A stretch of DNA of 64,000 bases from Thermothielavioides terrestris NRRL 8126 (Eukaryota; Ascomycota; Sordariomycetes; Sordariales; Chaetomiaceae). The stretch spans positions 7,874,001 through 7,938,000 of the forward strand of contig NC_016457.1 in assembly GCF_000226115.1 (NCBI RefSeq). The letters are read 5' to 3'. Below the pieces are notes generated by a model, which saw only the letters and a list, made by a program, of their open reading frames with translations, did not search any database and had not been told where the DNA came from. Positions 1 through 11,495 of the stretch are shown in pieces. Every line of letters begins with the position of its first letter. The first letter of the stretch is position 1. The position numbers and the translations under genes were made by a program.

Positions 1-1156
1 TGCAAATGCTGGTCCCTCGGCGGACGAGATTTCGAGGCAGACTTGCCGACTCGGGGCTGGTGTATGGCCTTGGGGGGAGGGGGGGAAGGAGAGATTGGTA
101 AGGTCTGTTGAAACTCCAGTGCCCACGCCCATGCTGCCACTGGCTCTAAACGCAGTAAAAACGCGGAAGAAGAAAGATATAAGAGATTCCAGAGAAGATT
201 CGTGTCGGTCAATCACAACTGTCGGGCTTGAAGCTCCGACGAGCTGTTGTGTAGTTCGGCGGTTGGTCTAGATTCACCCCCGCCGTGCACATATCCGAAC
301 CGCCGAATTCAGGGGTTAGGGGGCCGTTGTGTTTTCGGCCCACAGTCCGCCGCCGTTGTGGACTTTCGACATCCTGGTCTGGAAAGGTGAAGGAGTGATC
401 CAAGAAGGCCAAAGATCGGACCTAGAATTGGGCGTGACGTTGTCCTCTCGATCTCGTGCACGCCTTTGCTACTCGGCTCCGAGCTAACCAAACGTGAAGG
501 TACCTGCATCAGCTCCTGAGCAAGTCCAACGGCTCCTGTCGCTGACTCTGAGGCGTTGCCGGACCGAGGGATGCAGTGAGACAGAGCTATGCCGGTTCGT
601 GATCGAGGTACACGCTCCACGCCGAGGACGGAGTCTAAGATGGCCGTTACACCGTTCCCCGTTGGTGCGCGTCCTTTGCCTATGCTCGTCCTCTTTTCCC
701 TTCCCTTCCCTTCTCGTCCGCACATTCTTCCTCTCCGTCCATCATCACCGACAGAGTAAACCGCGAACAGCTACTTCCGCCCTCGCGTAGTCCTGGGCCT
801 CTCGTCACTCCGCTCCGACGCCAAAACCCGAGACGCCAGCCTAGGCTGGATCGAACCCTGCGTAGTGGACAGACAGGTGGTGAACCCATAGTGGATAGCG
901 AGCGGGACTTCCCCGGCTGGGATACCATGTGTGCGGTTCCTCTGTGATCACGCCTTGAGCTTGAGGAGGTCGCTGCGCGATATTGGGGTGCGAGTAGAGG
1001 CACCCGTCTTCCAAACGTCCTCGCTGCCGCCCGAGCAAAGAAAGAGGTGGGAAACAGCACACAGGGAATATAGCGGGGGTGTTTCCCCCCATATACCAGG
1101 TGTCAGCTAGGATGTCTCGTAATACGCATTGCTCTCGGCTCCAGTCCCTGCTCCTG
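1..1156. other. Intergenic, no gene recognised
   Basis: This stretch lies downstream of the Zn2Cys6 regulator on the minus strand and probably includes its 3' untranslated region. Short open frames on both strands show no recognisable domain and low-complexity composition. There is a G-rich run near 75-90 and a CCCTT-type pyrimidine tract near 690-720. I see no gene here. Confidence 0.55.
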
Positions 1157-2751
1157 TCATTCATAACCAAAGCCGGCCACAATCTTCCTCACCGTACGAG
1201 CCAACTGCAGCGCCGCTTCCTCCTTCGGCCTCAACCCCTTTAGCGTCACCTCTGCAACCGACAATGGCCTGTGGTACACTTCGGCGGCGGGCGGAAGAGG
1301 AGCAGCAGCACCAGGGTCAAGAGGACTGTTGACGGCGGAGCCGTCGCAATCTCCGTGCCTCGCACGCACCATGGCCTCAATCATGTGGTGCGACTGCGTC
1401 AATGTGCTTTCGACGAGGTGAACCAGGACGAGGACCTGCGTGGCACTGGTGGACTGCATCGTGTACTTCCCGACCGTGAGGCTCGGCAGCGACAAGGGGA
1501 TGGCGGTGTGCCAGCCCGGCCTAGACGCCTGGCGCTTGCGGTGCTCTGCGCAGGCTACGATGTGTTCCAGGATGGAATGGTAGATCTCAATGATGCGTAA
1601 GTAGCCTGACAAGACAAGCAGCTCGGACGGTTGGTCCAGTGTTGGCGCCGCATCGCCGTCGCTGCCGTCGCTCTCGTTGCCGTTAATGCGGGGAGCAAGC
1701 AATGGATGGAGAAGCTCGCTCAGCGTCCCGAGGAACAGATGCGACAGCTTGAGAATGCGGTCCAGTTCGAGCTCCTTCCCGTCGACGGAACGGATCTTGG
1801 TGCCCGGCTGCTTCCAGGCCGTGACCGGGGGGATCGACCGGGAGAAATCATAGAGTTCAACGACGAGATCTGACAGCTGCCGGACTGCGCGGCTGGCCGT
1901 GTCAGTGCCGCTGGCCTGGTCATCCTCGGGCTGGTCAGGTCCCGTTGGCCCGTCCGTGGCGCCAGACATGCCGTCCGACACGATTCCCGGCGCATCCGAG
2001 ACAGGGCCACGCAACTGCAAGGCATCGTCTGGCGTCGTCGCTGGAGGCACGTCACCGGTCGCCCCGGTCGGGGTGAAGCGAGTCTGTTGCAAGGAAACCG
2101 CTGGGGTGCCAGATGCAGTTTTTGAGCCGTATTCCGCACGGCTGGCCGGTGAGATCAGACTGTGCCACACAGGCTCGGTAACGCTGGGGGCGGAGCTGGC
2201 GACGGGAACTTCGAAGTCCGGGAAGCCAAGGAGGGTGCTATCCCAGGCTGTCGAAAGCTCCGTGACGGAAGTCTGCCGTGAAGCCTCGTAGTCACTGCCA
2301 ACGTTACCCGCCGGACCAGCTGTACACCATAGATAGGAAGGTTAGCCACCAAGTAAGCCTTATATCTCGAGGTCAATGGAGGTTTGAAAAAGGCACGGGC
2401 GCTCTCAGTACCGGCAGTAGTGTCACCAGCAAGGGACAGAGGCGTATCGTGGTGAGCGGGCGTAAGAGCAACGGCGCTGGCTCGGCTTGCCGGGTTGGTC
2501 GTGTCCGAGATGACGGCGCCATGCTGGACAAAGACAAAAGACGGCCGCGGCACCCGTGGGGCCGGCGCCAACATGGTGCATTTCACCTTAGCTCGTTGGC
2601 AGCGCAGACAGCTCGGCGAGTTGGGCTCGCGCCGGCATCGCCGCTTCTGGTCGTGGCATCTGTCACACGACCGGCGAGATGGGCCGAGTCGAGAGCCCGG
2701 CGTAGTGGCGCGCTGCGAGGCTTGTCCGTCGTGCTGGGCGTGCGCAAGCAT
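1157..2751 (-). CDS. Zn(II)2Cys6 fungal transcription factor
   Basis: This is a nuclear DNA-binding regulator of the fungal binuclear zinc cluster class; its target genes cannot be inferred. The cluster at residues 29-58 has the exact spacing C-x2-C-x6-C-x8-C-x2-C-x6-C, with a basic stretch after the second Cys (HDQKRRC). Exon 1 is 2751-2397 and exon 2 is 2319-1157. The 77-nt intron (donor GTGCCT, branch GCTAAC, acceptor TACAG) joins codon position 1 to 2-3, giving 505 aa. Exon 2 has an acidic, low-complexity middle, then a helical region (around the motif LPSLTVGKYTM) like the C-terminal domain of AflR-type regulators. I chose the ATG at 2751 because the open frame upstream of it has no ATG. 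The gene diverges from the kinase at 3940. Family is secure; function is unknown. Confidence 0.88.
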
Positions 2752-3939
2752 GGGTCCTTCGCGCTGGACGGATAACGGAGAAGGTGCCTGGCACAACTGC
2801 TGCTTCACAGCAGTTCGGCGCGGATGGTGGTGTGTCTTAACCTCCTGTGGTGATACCTTGGGAACTGGGAACGAGGGTAAGTTAAGCAATGCATCCTCCC
2901 AGGCAGGGACTGACAGGGGAGCAGCAGTCTGGTGGCACTCATTGTTGTTCGTAAGCACCAGACGAATTTGGGTCCGGGAGGTCTGCAACACACTGTTCCT
3001 ACAGCTTTTTTGCAGAAAGCCAAAGACGGATTCCACGATGATAGCCCACACAACGCTTGCGCACTGTATCGAGGGCTCTAGCTAGGTACCTACGGTACAT
3101 ATACTCAATGTTGAAGAATCTGAATCTGCTGTCAGATTGATGGTACGTGCAATACACGTTGAATACCTAACTGCTAGCTGTAATAATACTGTAAATTATG
3201 TAACAAACCTCAATGACTTTCGCTGAGTGCTTGCAGCAACAACAACAGCAAAAGCCAACAGCGAAAGGCGGGGTTGAACAATCTGCATGTGGCCAACCAC
3301 GGAAGACAGTGGTCTTCGGACCATCGCAGCAGCTTCTCCTTCCTACTCTTCATACTCAACATATCAGCTAAGCGCCAAAACTGTTACCAGAAGTGCCGAT
3401 TTCTCAACGACACATACCAAGGTTTGTTTGCCCTGGATTTTGAAGGTGCATGAGATACTAACCAAGTCCGTTTCTCTCAAAAGGGAGCGTGCTTGCAATG
3501 TGTGTCTACTCTAAGAGTCCGATCAAGTACTCCCAGTGTACGAAGCCCAACACCTCCGACCACGTGGAAATAAAGAAGACAAGATGGGATTTTGCGCCTT
3601 TGGGCATGGAGGAAGATTTGAAAAGCAAAATTGTATGCTCTAAGCCAAAGGATTCAGAAGGCCTTTGTGCTGAGGCGGTGGAATGGAGCGCAACCAAGGG
3701 AACTATCGGATCAACTTCACGGCGTGGTCGGTGCCCCCAGTGTGAGAGGGATGGGCTGTATTAGCGTTGACACGTTGACACGGTGGAGGTAACCCAGTGA
3801 TGGTGGGGGTTACGAACGGAGCAACCCTGGCAGCCTCTCATTACCTGTGTCAAGGGTACCTTACCAACCAACATTATCAAGGGGCATTTCTTCCCCCAAA
3901 CTCAGCCTTGACACGACTCACCAGTCTAAGTGTCGAGGG
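2752..3939. promoter_or_regulatory. Divergent intergenic region
   Basis: This 1.2 kb separates the divergently transcribed Zn2Cys6 regulator and kinase genes, so it should hold both promoters. It includes an AT-rich patch at about 3100-3240 with a palindromic TAGGTACCTA core near 3084. No coding frame with a recognisable domain was seen. Confidence 0.5.
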
Positions 3940-4954
3940 ATGGCACAAACAATTCCATGCCAAACCGCCGACATCATGGACAGATCCTCGGTGCCCCGTG
4001 ACGTAGACATTCAGAACATCGACGGCGTAGGTCTTGGTTCCTTTGCTCAAGTCGGTCTTCTGAAGAACTCAAAATATGTCATTAAAATCGCCTCAAACAA
4101 TGCGCACGAACACCACGAGCGAGAGAGAGCCGTTTACGAACGCCTCGGGTCTCACCCCAACATCCTCCAATTTTTTGGCGAAATCTGCATCCATTCGAGC
4201 GAGCGAACTTTACAAGGACTGCTCCTTGAGTATCACTCCATGGGAACTCTCGATAAGGTTCTCATGTCGCGCGACTTCATGCATTCACGATCAGGGTGAG
4301 TCGCCCCTTTTTAAATCATTCCGAACGCGCTGACCGGAACTGGCCCTCAGCTGGCCGAGACAAGTTGTCGAAGCAATCCGGCACGTCCATTCGCGCGGCG
4401 TCGTTCACGGGGATGTGGGGTGTCACAACATTCTTGTCAAGAGCGATGGGACGTTGGTGCTGGCTGATTTCGGCGGATCGAGGATCGACGGTTCTGGATG
4501 TCTCGAGTTCCCACCGGCTCGCTACTCCAGACCGAAGACAGCTCACGATCGCTTAGAGCCAACCGAGAAAGACGATCTCTTCGCGCTCGGCACTGCCCTT
4601 TACGAAATCAGTACCGGCCAACTACTTTACCATGATCTCGATGAAGGCGATATCACAACCCGCTTCTCGGAACGAGATTATCCTGACATGGCGCTTGTGC
4701 CACCGGCTCTTCAGCAGATAATCGTTCGCTGTTGGTCCGAGAAGTACACCAGCGCAGATGAGGTCGCCCGCGATCTTGAGCGCCTTGAAGCCTCGTCACG
4801 CTGCTTGCCGTCGGGCATTTCCCTGGTCGCTCTAGGACTCATTTCAGCCACCCTAGCCGCAATAGTAGCTGTCAGGACGAGACGTTTAGACTTCCACAAT
4901 GTGCTCAGGGCAATCGATGCACTCCGTCCCTGGGGCCTGCGGCCCTGGAAGTAG
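3940..4954 (+). CDS. Small HGD-type protein kinase with C-terminal membrane helix
   Basis: This is a protein kinase-like protein of 319 aa. Exon 1 is 3940-4295 and exon 2 is 4351-4954, with a 55-nt GT-AG intron. Visible motifs are a glycine loop GVGLGSFAQV (29-38), the VAIK-type lysine K49 (YVIKIA), an alpha-C glutamate near 60-67, a catalytic loop HGDVGCHN (138-145) and DFG at 158-160. The catalytic Asp140 and Asn145 and the metal-binding Asp158 are present, so activity is plausible, but the usual HRD arginine is Gly. Residues 275-293 form a hydrophobic helix followed by RTRR, suggesting a tail anchor in an internal membrane. Small HGD-loop kinases of this kind are common in filamentous fungi and mostly uncharacterised. 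An in-frame ATG at 3847 would add 31 residues; 3940 is preferred because the extension is unstructured. Substrate is unknown. Confidence 0.82.
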
Positions 4955-6980
4955 CCGGCGAAAAGCGGCCGACATCGAGTCCCGTCGCCGCCTCTCAGTC
5001 CCCGACTCCGTCTCTCGTGGCTGCTTTGCACTCGATGCAACCCTAGCCCAAACGATACTTGTACAGATATAGTCAATCTTCCGCCAAATACTCCCCAAGT
5101 CTCCATGTCAGCCTTCCCGAGCAAAGGGGCGGTGGACGTCTCAATCGCGCGAGCCCTGAGTGCTGCCAGGAGCTTCAAAGGAAGTCTTAGAACAGGGGGG
5201 AGGAGGAGAACTAAGGAGGCGAGGGCAAGAACGCCCCAGGAAGCATTACGGAAAGCATCGTGGTCAAGTATGGTCGAGACGTAGATGAATGTCTGGGCCT
5301 GCAAGCACGAATGGCCTTGAACGGGTGATGGAGAAGGCGGGCAAGGGGATGGGAACAGGGGCGAAGGATGACCTCGGTGTGTCATTGTAAGGGGTGACGA
5401 CTGCACGGAAAAGATGGGAGTGAGTATGCCGAGCCAGGTCTGTCAAGGGCAGATGGATATGCCAGGTCACACGGCCGGGCACTAAGTTGTTCCCATTCTA
5501 TCCTGTATCAGTGGTAACTCTTAGACAACTTATCCGAACATACAGGCCACGCTTAGGATTCTGAGCACATGCCGAAACCGAAATGCATACCGCCTTGGAC
5601 ATACTTGAGCACGGGACTAAATAACAACAAGCAATCTTTATACTACTCCCCTAGTTCTCGACATGCATCGTTCTGTGTCGTGTCACCCTGATCCGCCAAT
5701 ATAGGACGAACAACAGCGCCTCCGCCTTGCCCTCCCCTCTGTCCCCTTCCTCCCCCCACTCCCTTCCAAAGAGCCTCCCTCGCTCCAGCTCACCATGCAC
5801 AGTAACGCAGCAGGAAGAAAGGGGTATCTCGCTCAGCTATTGGTCATTCCCACAAGCAACTAGCACTAACCCCATCATACCTTCACTTGCACCCCCTATC
5901 CGACCCAAATGACCCTCTCCCCTCCCTAAATTCCCCCCAGGATCTACCACACATATCGGTACAGACATACAGCACCCGAGAAAAGCAGCAACCAGCGAGG
6001 GACGTAAAACCACACAAAGACCCAACCCATCCGATTGCTATGCAAGCCCCCTCCCTCTCCATGCGCCCCTTCCCCCATGACCAGCCTCCCTACCTAGACA
6101 ACACACAGACCGAGAACACCAAAGAGAGAGAGCCCCTGCCAGCGTGCTGGCCGGGAAACAGGATCCTACTACATAAGAGGGCAGACAGCGGAAAGGGGAA
6201 AGGAGAGAAGCGGGAAAGAAAGTATGGTATGTCGAGGTACAAAGTCCGGTGAACAACGAGACAAGACATGGTGGGGGAAACCGGGAGGGTGGTGAACAAA
6301 ACGCCCAATAAACGCCGCCCTGAACGCGCTGCAATGCGGGATATTTCCTTCCTTCTTTCCATCCGTCCTTCCTGCCCTCCTTTCTTCGTGAACAATAGCA
6401 AGCCCGAGAAGTGCCCCTTTTTCCCATCCTCTTCCCGTTGCTTTTCCCACATGAACATGAACCCGCTTTTATACCCCACGGCAACCGCCTTGTCTTTTTT
6501 TCCCCACCCATTACCTCTCCCCTCCAATCCTTACCCATTGCCTCTCTCCTGCAAGAGGCAAATCCAGAGAAGGTGGGCTCGTCATCCTCTACCCACAGAG
6601 TTGGGATAGGCAGGGAGGGGTATGTACTCCCACAGACCGGCAGTCCCCCGTGTAGCTGTGAAAGCTCACACGCATTATCACCGCTCCCTCCCTGATCATC
6701 GCTGGGCATGCCAAGCCCAGACTGGCTGGCGAATTCGCTAGCCTCGGCCTCTTGCTGGACAGCAGTGAGGGCCCGGCGGAGGCGCGGAGAAACGCATGCG
6801 GTGGTGAAAGCATACAAAAGTGAACAGGCAGTGCGGACAATGTGCGTTATCCCCAAGTTTTACACTGGTCGGCGGTGCGATGGTAAGGGGGGGTGCCCCC
6901 TTCAGGCGCGGCGGCGCTGCGACTGCCGTTGTTGTTATTGCTGCTCTCAAGCCTTGCCCATCGGATGCCCGGTTTCAGGC
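4955..6980. other. Intergenic between convergent genes, pyrimidine-rich
   Basis: This lies between the convergent kinase (+) and rcd1 (-) genes. From about 5707 to 6600 the plus strand is strongly C/T-rich (runs of CCCTCCC and TTCCTTCC), so the rcd1 transcript would be purine-rich here. The many short open frames are products of that bias and show no domain. Probably 3' untranslated sequence and spacer. Confidence 0.5.
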
Positions 6981-8274
6981 CTAGAGCGTAAGCTGGCCGG
7001 CGGTAGGCTCCATCGTGTTCTCTGACAGGTTGATGAGCAGCTGAGTGAGGCAGCGCTTTGTCGCTGCGTCGTCGCGGAGAACGGCCGAGAACGTGTGGTC
7101 GCGGAGCGGCTCGGGGAGGCATTGCCTCAGCGCTTCGCGTGCACGGGCGTTATCACTGAGCCTGCAGTCGAGGTCCGATTAGTCATCCTCCGGTGTTCTT
7201 TCCAAGGGGGCGCAAAGGGCGGTTCAGTTGCTTACCGTAAGAAGCATCGGACAACGTGCTTCAGCAGCCTGGCGGTCTGCTGCTCCACCAGTTGGGCGAC
7301 CATGTTGCTGAGGACCGTACCCACCGCATAGAATCGCTCGTAGGTGGCGCAGATATAGTTCAGGCCGTTGTCGTCGAGCAGGATCTTCTGCACAATGAAG
7401 ATGGCCACGGTTTTGCTGAGTTCGGAACCCGTCTCCATGATGCGCAGGCACAGCGGGATGATCTCGGTGGTGAGAAGGAAATTGATGACCTCCGAGGAGT
7501 CGTTCTTGACCAGAGCGCCGATCACCCCAAGGGATGTCAGTCGCAGGTACTCGAAAGGTCGCGACTTGGACGTCGTGTTGAGGAAGGGATAGAGATAGAG
7601 CGGGATGTGCGCTACGACCATGTCAGCCATTTTCGACTCAGGGCCGAGATATTCGCGGTAAGCCACGCAAGGCCCTTACCATTCAGGAAAAGTGTGCGCG
7701 TCTCGTTGTGCGACGCGACGCACTGGAGGAGGGCCAGCGCATTGCAGACTCGGTTCGACGCAGCGGCAGTAAGCTGCGACGGGCTCAGGAGACTGTAGAC
7801 GCTGATGATCTCTTGCAGCAGCGACGTCATGACACCTGCACATCCTAGTTAGCCGCATGCATATGTTGTGGCAGACGAGAGGACCGCGGAGGCACGGAAA
7901 AGAGCAAGCTACGTCGTACCAAATGAGTGCCACAGAATCAAGGCCAGCTCCGGAACCTGCTCGCGCTTTTTGCTGAGCTCCAACAGCGCGGCCTCACGGG
8001 TGTTCTCGTTCAGCAGGTCTGCGATGTACTGCAAGGTCCGCCGGTTGTCCTCAGACACGGACCCCTCGAGCACATTGTCTGGGGCATGGGCCTGGCCGAG
8101 GGCGCCGACGGTGTTGTGGGCGGTGGCTAACCGGTTGTAGTGCTGCTGCTGGGCGACAGTGGCGGCAGCGGCAGCGGCCTGGGCGTGGTGTTGGTGCGAC
8201 GGCTGCTGGTGCATCCAGGCCGACTCGGCCTGGGGATACTGGTGGTGGCCGTAGACGTGCGGATTTGGCATCAT
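6981..8274 (-). CDS. rcd1: CCR4-NOT complex subunit Rcd1/Caf40 (CNOT9)
   Basis: This is the conserved CNOT9/Caf40/Rcd1 subunit of the CCR4-NOT deadenylase complex, an armadillo-type scaffold that binds the Not1 subunit and contacts RNA-binding proteins during mRNA decay. Exons are 8274-7920, 7835-7680, 7611-7236 and 7161-6981, giving 355 aa; all three introns (84, 68 and 74 nt) are GT-AG and phase-consistent. The first ~80 residues are Gln/His/Ala-rich. The Rcd1 core follows, with the family segments [48 protein letters not shown] and [13 protein letters not shown]. The C-terminus ends [11 protein letters not shown]...LTL. The start at 8274 (ATGATG) is the first in-frame ATG. Length and motifs match the family; high confidence. 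Confidence 0.95.
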
Positions 8275-9172
8275 CTTGGGCAGTTGGGGTTGTCGCGGTC
8301 AGTGGTCAGGGTTGCGGTCGGTCGTCGCGGAGGGTCTTCGAGGTCGGTGAGGGCACCGGAAGAGCAGTCGTACGGAGCGGACTACAGTTGGAGATGGTGA
8401 GTTTCGCTAATGGCCGTGGTTACCTGTCTTCGTTCGGAACAAGACGATGCGACAGGCTTGGGCTGAGCGACATGAGAAAGAGAAAAGAACAAAAAGGTAG
8501 TCAGTTTGTTTGGTCTGGTCAAACAAGCGGGTGCCCCGCCGCTGCAATGTATGTGCAGTTTTTGGTTTTCCGGACAGGCGGGGGGCAGTTGGCGATGATG
8601 TAGTAGGCCAGGGTGGGGGAGGTTGTCGTCGTGAAGTCTGCGGTGAGCGGATGGCTGCTGCGAAGTGCGGAAGATGCCCGAGGAGCCGCAAGCCGATTGG
8701 AATCGCGGTTCTGGACGGGTGTGCACGGACCACTGGCGGGGTTAAGTTGTAACCTACCAGGAAGCTTCTGGGGTTGGTCACAAGAGCCAGGCTGCAGGGT
8801 GCATTGGACGCTTGGCAGAGCCGTTGCAGCTTTCCTTGCGGCTTCCGGATTCAAGAATGAGCGCGGGAGTCACAGACACCGACGTCCCGGCAGAAACACC
8901 TAACCTGGAAGCTTGTGCATTGGCACAGTGCACAGCAGGAAAAAGCGGTTTATTGCTCTTGTGAGAATGATTGCAAGTTCAAATACAACAATAACACAGC
9001 AACAGCCTAAGCTAACTAACGACGGCTTGGCTGGATCGAATAAGAGAAAGAGACCGAAACGCCCTAGCCCCCAGCTTCACGCCGTCCGGGATATCTCTCT
9101 AGCCCGTCTAACCATACAACTGTACAAGTATTTGCCGTTCGCCATTAGCCATTCCTTCCCTTTTGTCTAACA
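8275..9172. other. Intergenic, rcd1 upstream region
   Basis: This sequence is upstream of rcd1 and downstream of the GPI-protein gene, both on the minus strand. It probably holds the rcd1 promoter and leader. Short open frames have no recognisable domain. Confidence 0.5.
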
Positions 9173-11495
9173 TTATGCCACGAATACAAAGGAAATGAGT
9201 ATTATGCAGCCAAGTAGAAAAGGTGTTTCTTTAGCGACGACAATGGGGACGGCGCCGGAGCTGGGCGCCGGAAGCCCGCCGGTGCTGGTGCTGGTGCCGG
9301 TGCCGGTGTCGGTCACGGCCCCGGCAGCTACAGGCGGGTTCGTCGCCGTCGCTGTCGCCGTCCCAGACGCCGTGTCATTTGACGAAGCCGATATGGGAAA
9401 GAGCACCGTCAGCCTGGTGAGGGTGGTGCCAGCGCCGTCAGCGGCAGCCGTGGTTGTGGGCGTCTCCGATGTGACCGGCCCTGTGGTGGTGGTAGTGGAC
9501 GACGCGCCACTGTCGGAAGCACCGTTACTAGTCTGCGCAGTCCCAGTAGAATTGGAAGTTGACGTAGTCGACGTGCTGCCAGTCTGGCCGCCAGTGCTGG
9601 TCGCAGTGTCGGATGGTGTCCCAGTGCTGGATGGCGTTCCAGTGCCGGATGGTGTCCCGGAGCTGGATGGTGCCCCGGTGCTGGATGGGGTGCCAGTGCC
9701 GGAAGCAATGCCAGTGTCGGAAGTGGCTGTGGGGGACGGGCTGCCTTCGGAAGCGCCATCACCAGTTGACGAGCTACCTGCACCAGAAGTTGACGTTGGC
9801 GGGACGCTGGTCTCGCCGTCCATTCCGCTCGGAGTGCCGGAGGCCATGCTAGTGGCCCCCGCGCCGGCGCAGATGTCGCAAGGAGTGCTGCTGCTTGATG
9901 CTGAGGTCGCGGTAGGAGACGCCGCGCCAGAGTCTCCGCCGGTTTGGGTTGTGATGTCGGATGCCATGCTAGTAGCCCCCATGCCGGCACAAACATCACA
10001 AGATGGAGAAGGGCTGTCGCTTGGCGCTGCGGTTGTGGTGGAAGAGGTGGATAACGCGCTGCCAGTCTCATCGCCCATTCCGGTACTGCTTCCGAGGCCA
10101 GCACATACATCGCAGGGGGTGCTGCTGCCCTCCGATGAAGTCATGGTTGAGGTCGCGTCGCCTATTTGTGTCGAAGTGGCCTCTCCCATTCCTCCACCCC
10201 CCATGCCTGTACTGTCAAGCGAGGAAGTACCGACCGTCATATCAGCCACAGTAACCGTCACCGTAGACATGACAGTCACCACACTGCCGCCCTGTCCATT
10301 GCAATACTCAGACGACCCGCCCATCGTGTTCGTCGGCGCGGAGGTGACGGTCGACATGAGCATGTCGGTGGTGGTCATATCCTCGACGGTTGTGGGGGTG
10401 CCGTTGTCCGATGATGATAATGAAGAAGAAGAAGAAGACGATGATGCTGTGGCACTGGTGCTGTCGGAGGCGGCCGGTGGCGGGAGCATGCCCGGCGTGG
10501 TGGTTACCATTGTCGTCGAGGAGCCGGCCGCGTCCGTGGTGGACATCATTGGTACAGTTTCCTGGCTCTCGTCGGCGCAGCCACAGTCGGAGGATACCAT
10601 GGCCGTGGTGAAGACCGTCGGAGAGCCGGAGGCGTCCATGGTGACCATCGAGGTGACCTGCTGGCCGCTATCTCCAGTGTTGCTTGGATTCATCGTGACT
10701 TGCACCGTTTGGGTAACCGTTTCTCCGCCTCCTATGCTGCCGCCGCCTTCGGCCGAAGTCCCATTGACCACCATCCAGGTGGCCGCCTGTAGATTCGTGA
10801 TCGATGAACTGTTGCAAAAGGCTTGAAAATCGAAGTTTTGGCGTTTCGAAGAGTCTGTCCGCATGCTGTCGAACGCCTGCATGAAACTGTCTGTGACGAT
10901 GAGGGGATGCGGCTGGAGGTAGAGGAGCGTCATCAACACTTTGGGCTGATTGCTATCTTGACCGTCCAACTTGAAGGGGACGACGGGATTGACCTCGGAC
11001 GCCATGATTGGGCTCTGGGAGGAGGCCGCTTGCATCCCTGTTTGTAGCCACGAGAGGTAGACCGTGGACGATGACAAGACAGTAAGGGGGTCGGAAGACG
11101 TCATGTTGAGGGATAGCTCCAGGGCCATGGAGAGGTATGTCTGGTTTCCGGCCGCCCGGGAAAACATGACGATAGGTTCGGAGGAGACATCTGGCGGCCG
11201 TGTCAGTGGCTCCTTCTCTTGTCCTCAACTCGCGAAACTTACCATCCCAGGTGACTTGACCGCCAGGCGTGTCGATGGTCGCTGAGCCCATCTTGATCAT
11301 CAAATTGCCACTCCTGCCGAGCTTGACCCCGTAACCGGACCTAGAGCCGAGCCGAGGGCCCGACCTTGAGCCGCGGCTGAGGACAAAGGCCGGCTTCCTG
11401 CTCCAGACTCTTCTCCCTGCCTCGACATTGCCGGAAAGCAAACAAGCGACGAGAAGAACCGTCAGCGAGGACGGCAAAAGAGCAAAGACACGCAT
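9173..11495 (-). CDS. Ser/Thr-rich GPI-anchor-type cell-surface protein
   Basis: This is a predicted secreted protein of 756 aa, probably attached to the plasma membrane or wall by a GPI anchor. Exon 1 is 11495-11243 and exon 2 is 11190-9173 (52-nt intron, donor GTAAGT, branch CTGAC). The N-terminus is a clear signal peptide (MRVFALLPSSLTVLLVACLL, then SGNVEA). A ~200-residue globular region with N-glycosylation sites (NQT, NMT, NSS) follows. Then comes a ~450-residue Ser/Thr/Gly mucin-like stalk carrying three copies of a C-D-[V/I]-C-A-G-x-G module. The protein ends in a short hydrophobic tail (FLLGCIILISFVFVA) with no charged residues after it, as in GPI signals. A start five codons upstream (11510) is also possible. 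I do not recognise the N-terminal domain; function is unknown. Confidence 0.8.
9830..10130 (-). repeat. Tandem Cys-module repeats inside the GPI-protein stalk
   Basis: Three imperfect repeats in the Ser/Thr-rich stalk each encode C-D-[V/I]-C-A-G-[L/M/A]-G followed by a [S/A]-[S/T] segment and a Ser/Thr spacer of about 30 residues. The codons for the CDxCAG core are recognisable at about 9866-9880, 9986-10000 and 10100-10115 (antisense TCGCA/TCACA patterns on the plus strand). Confidence 0.75.

Noticed and set aside
840..900. Possible tRNA because of a B-box-like GGTTCGATCC on the minus strand
   Set aside because: No matching A box, no 5-bp T stem and no acceptor-stem pairing could be found around it.
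2752..3051. N-terminal extension of the Zn2Cys6 regulator
   Set aside because: The frame is open upstream but has only a GTG, no ATG; the first ATG is at 2751.
9195..10826. 543-codon open frame on the plus strand
   Set aside because: It is antisense to the Ser/Thr-rich GPI-protein exon; the repeat composition keeps the opposite frame open. It shows no domain and is Val/Pro-rich like other antisense shadows.
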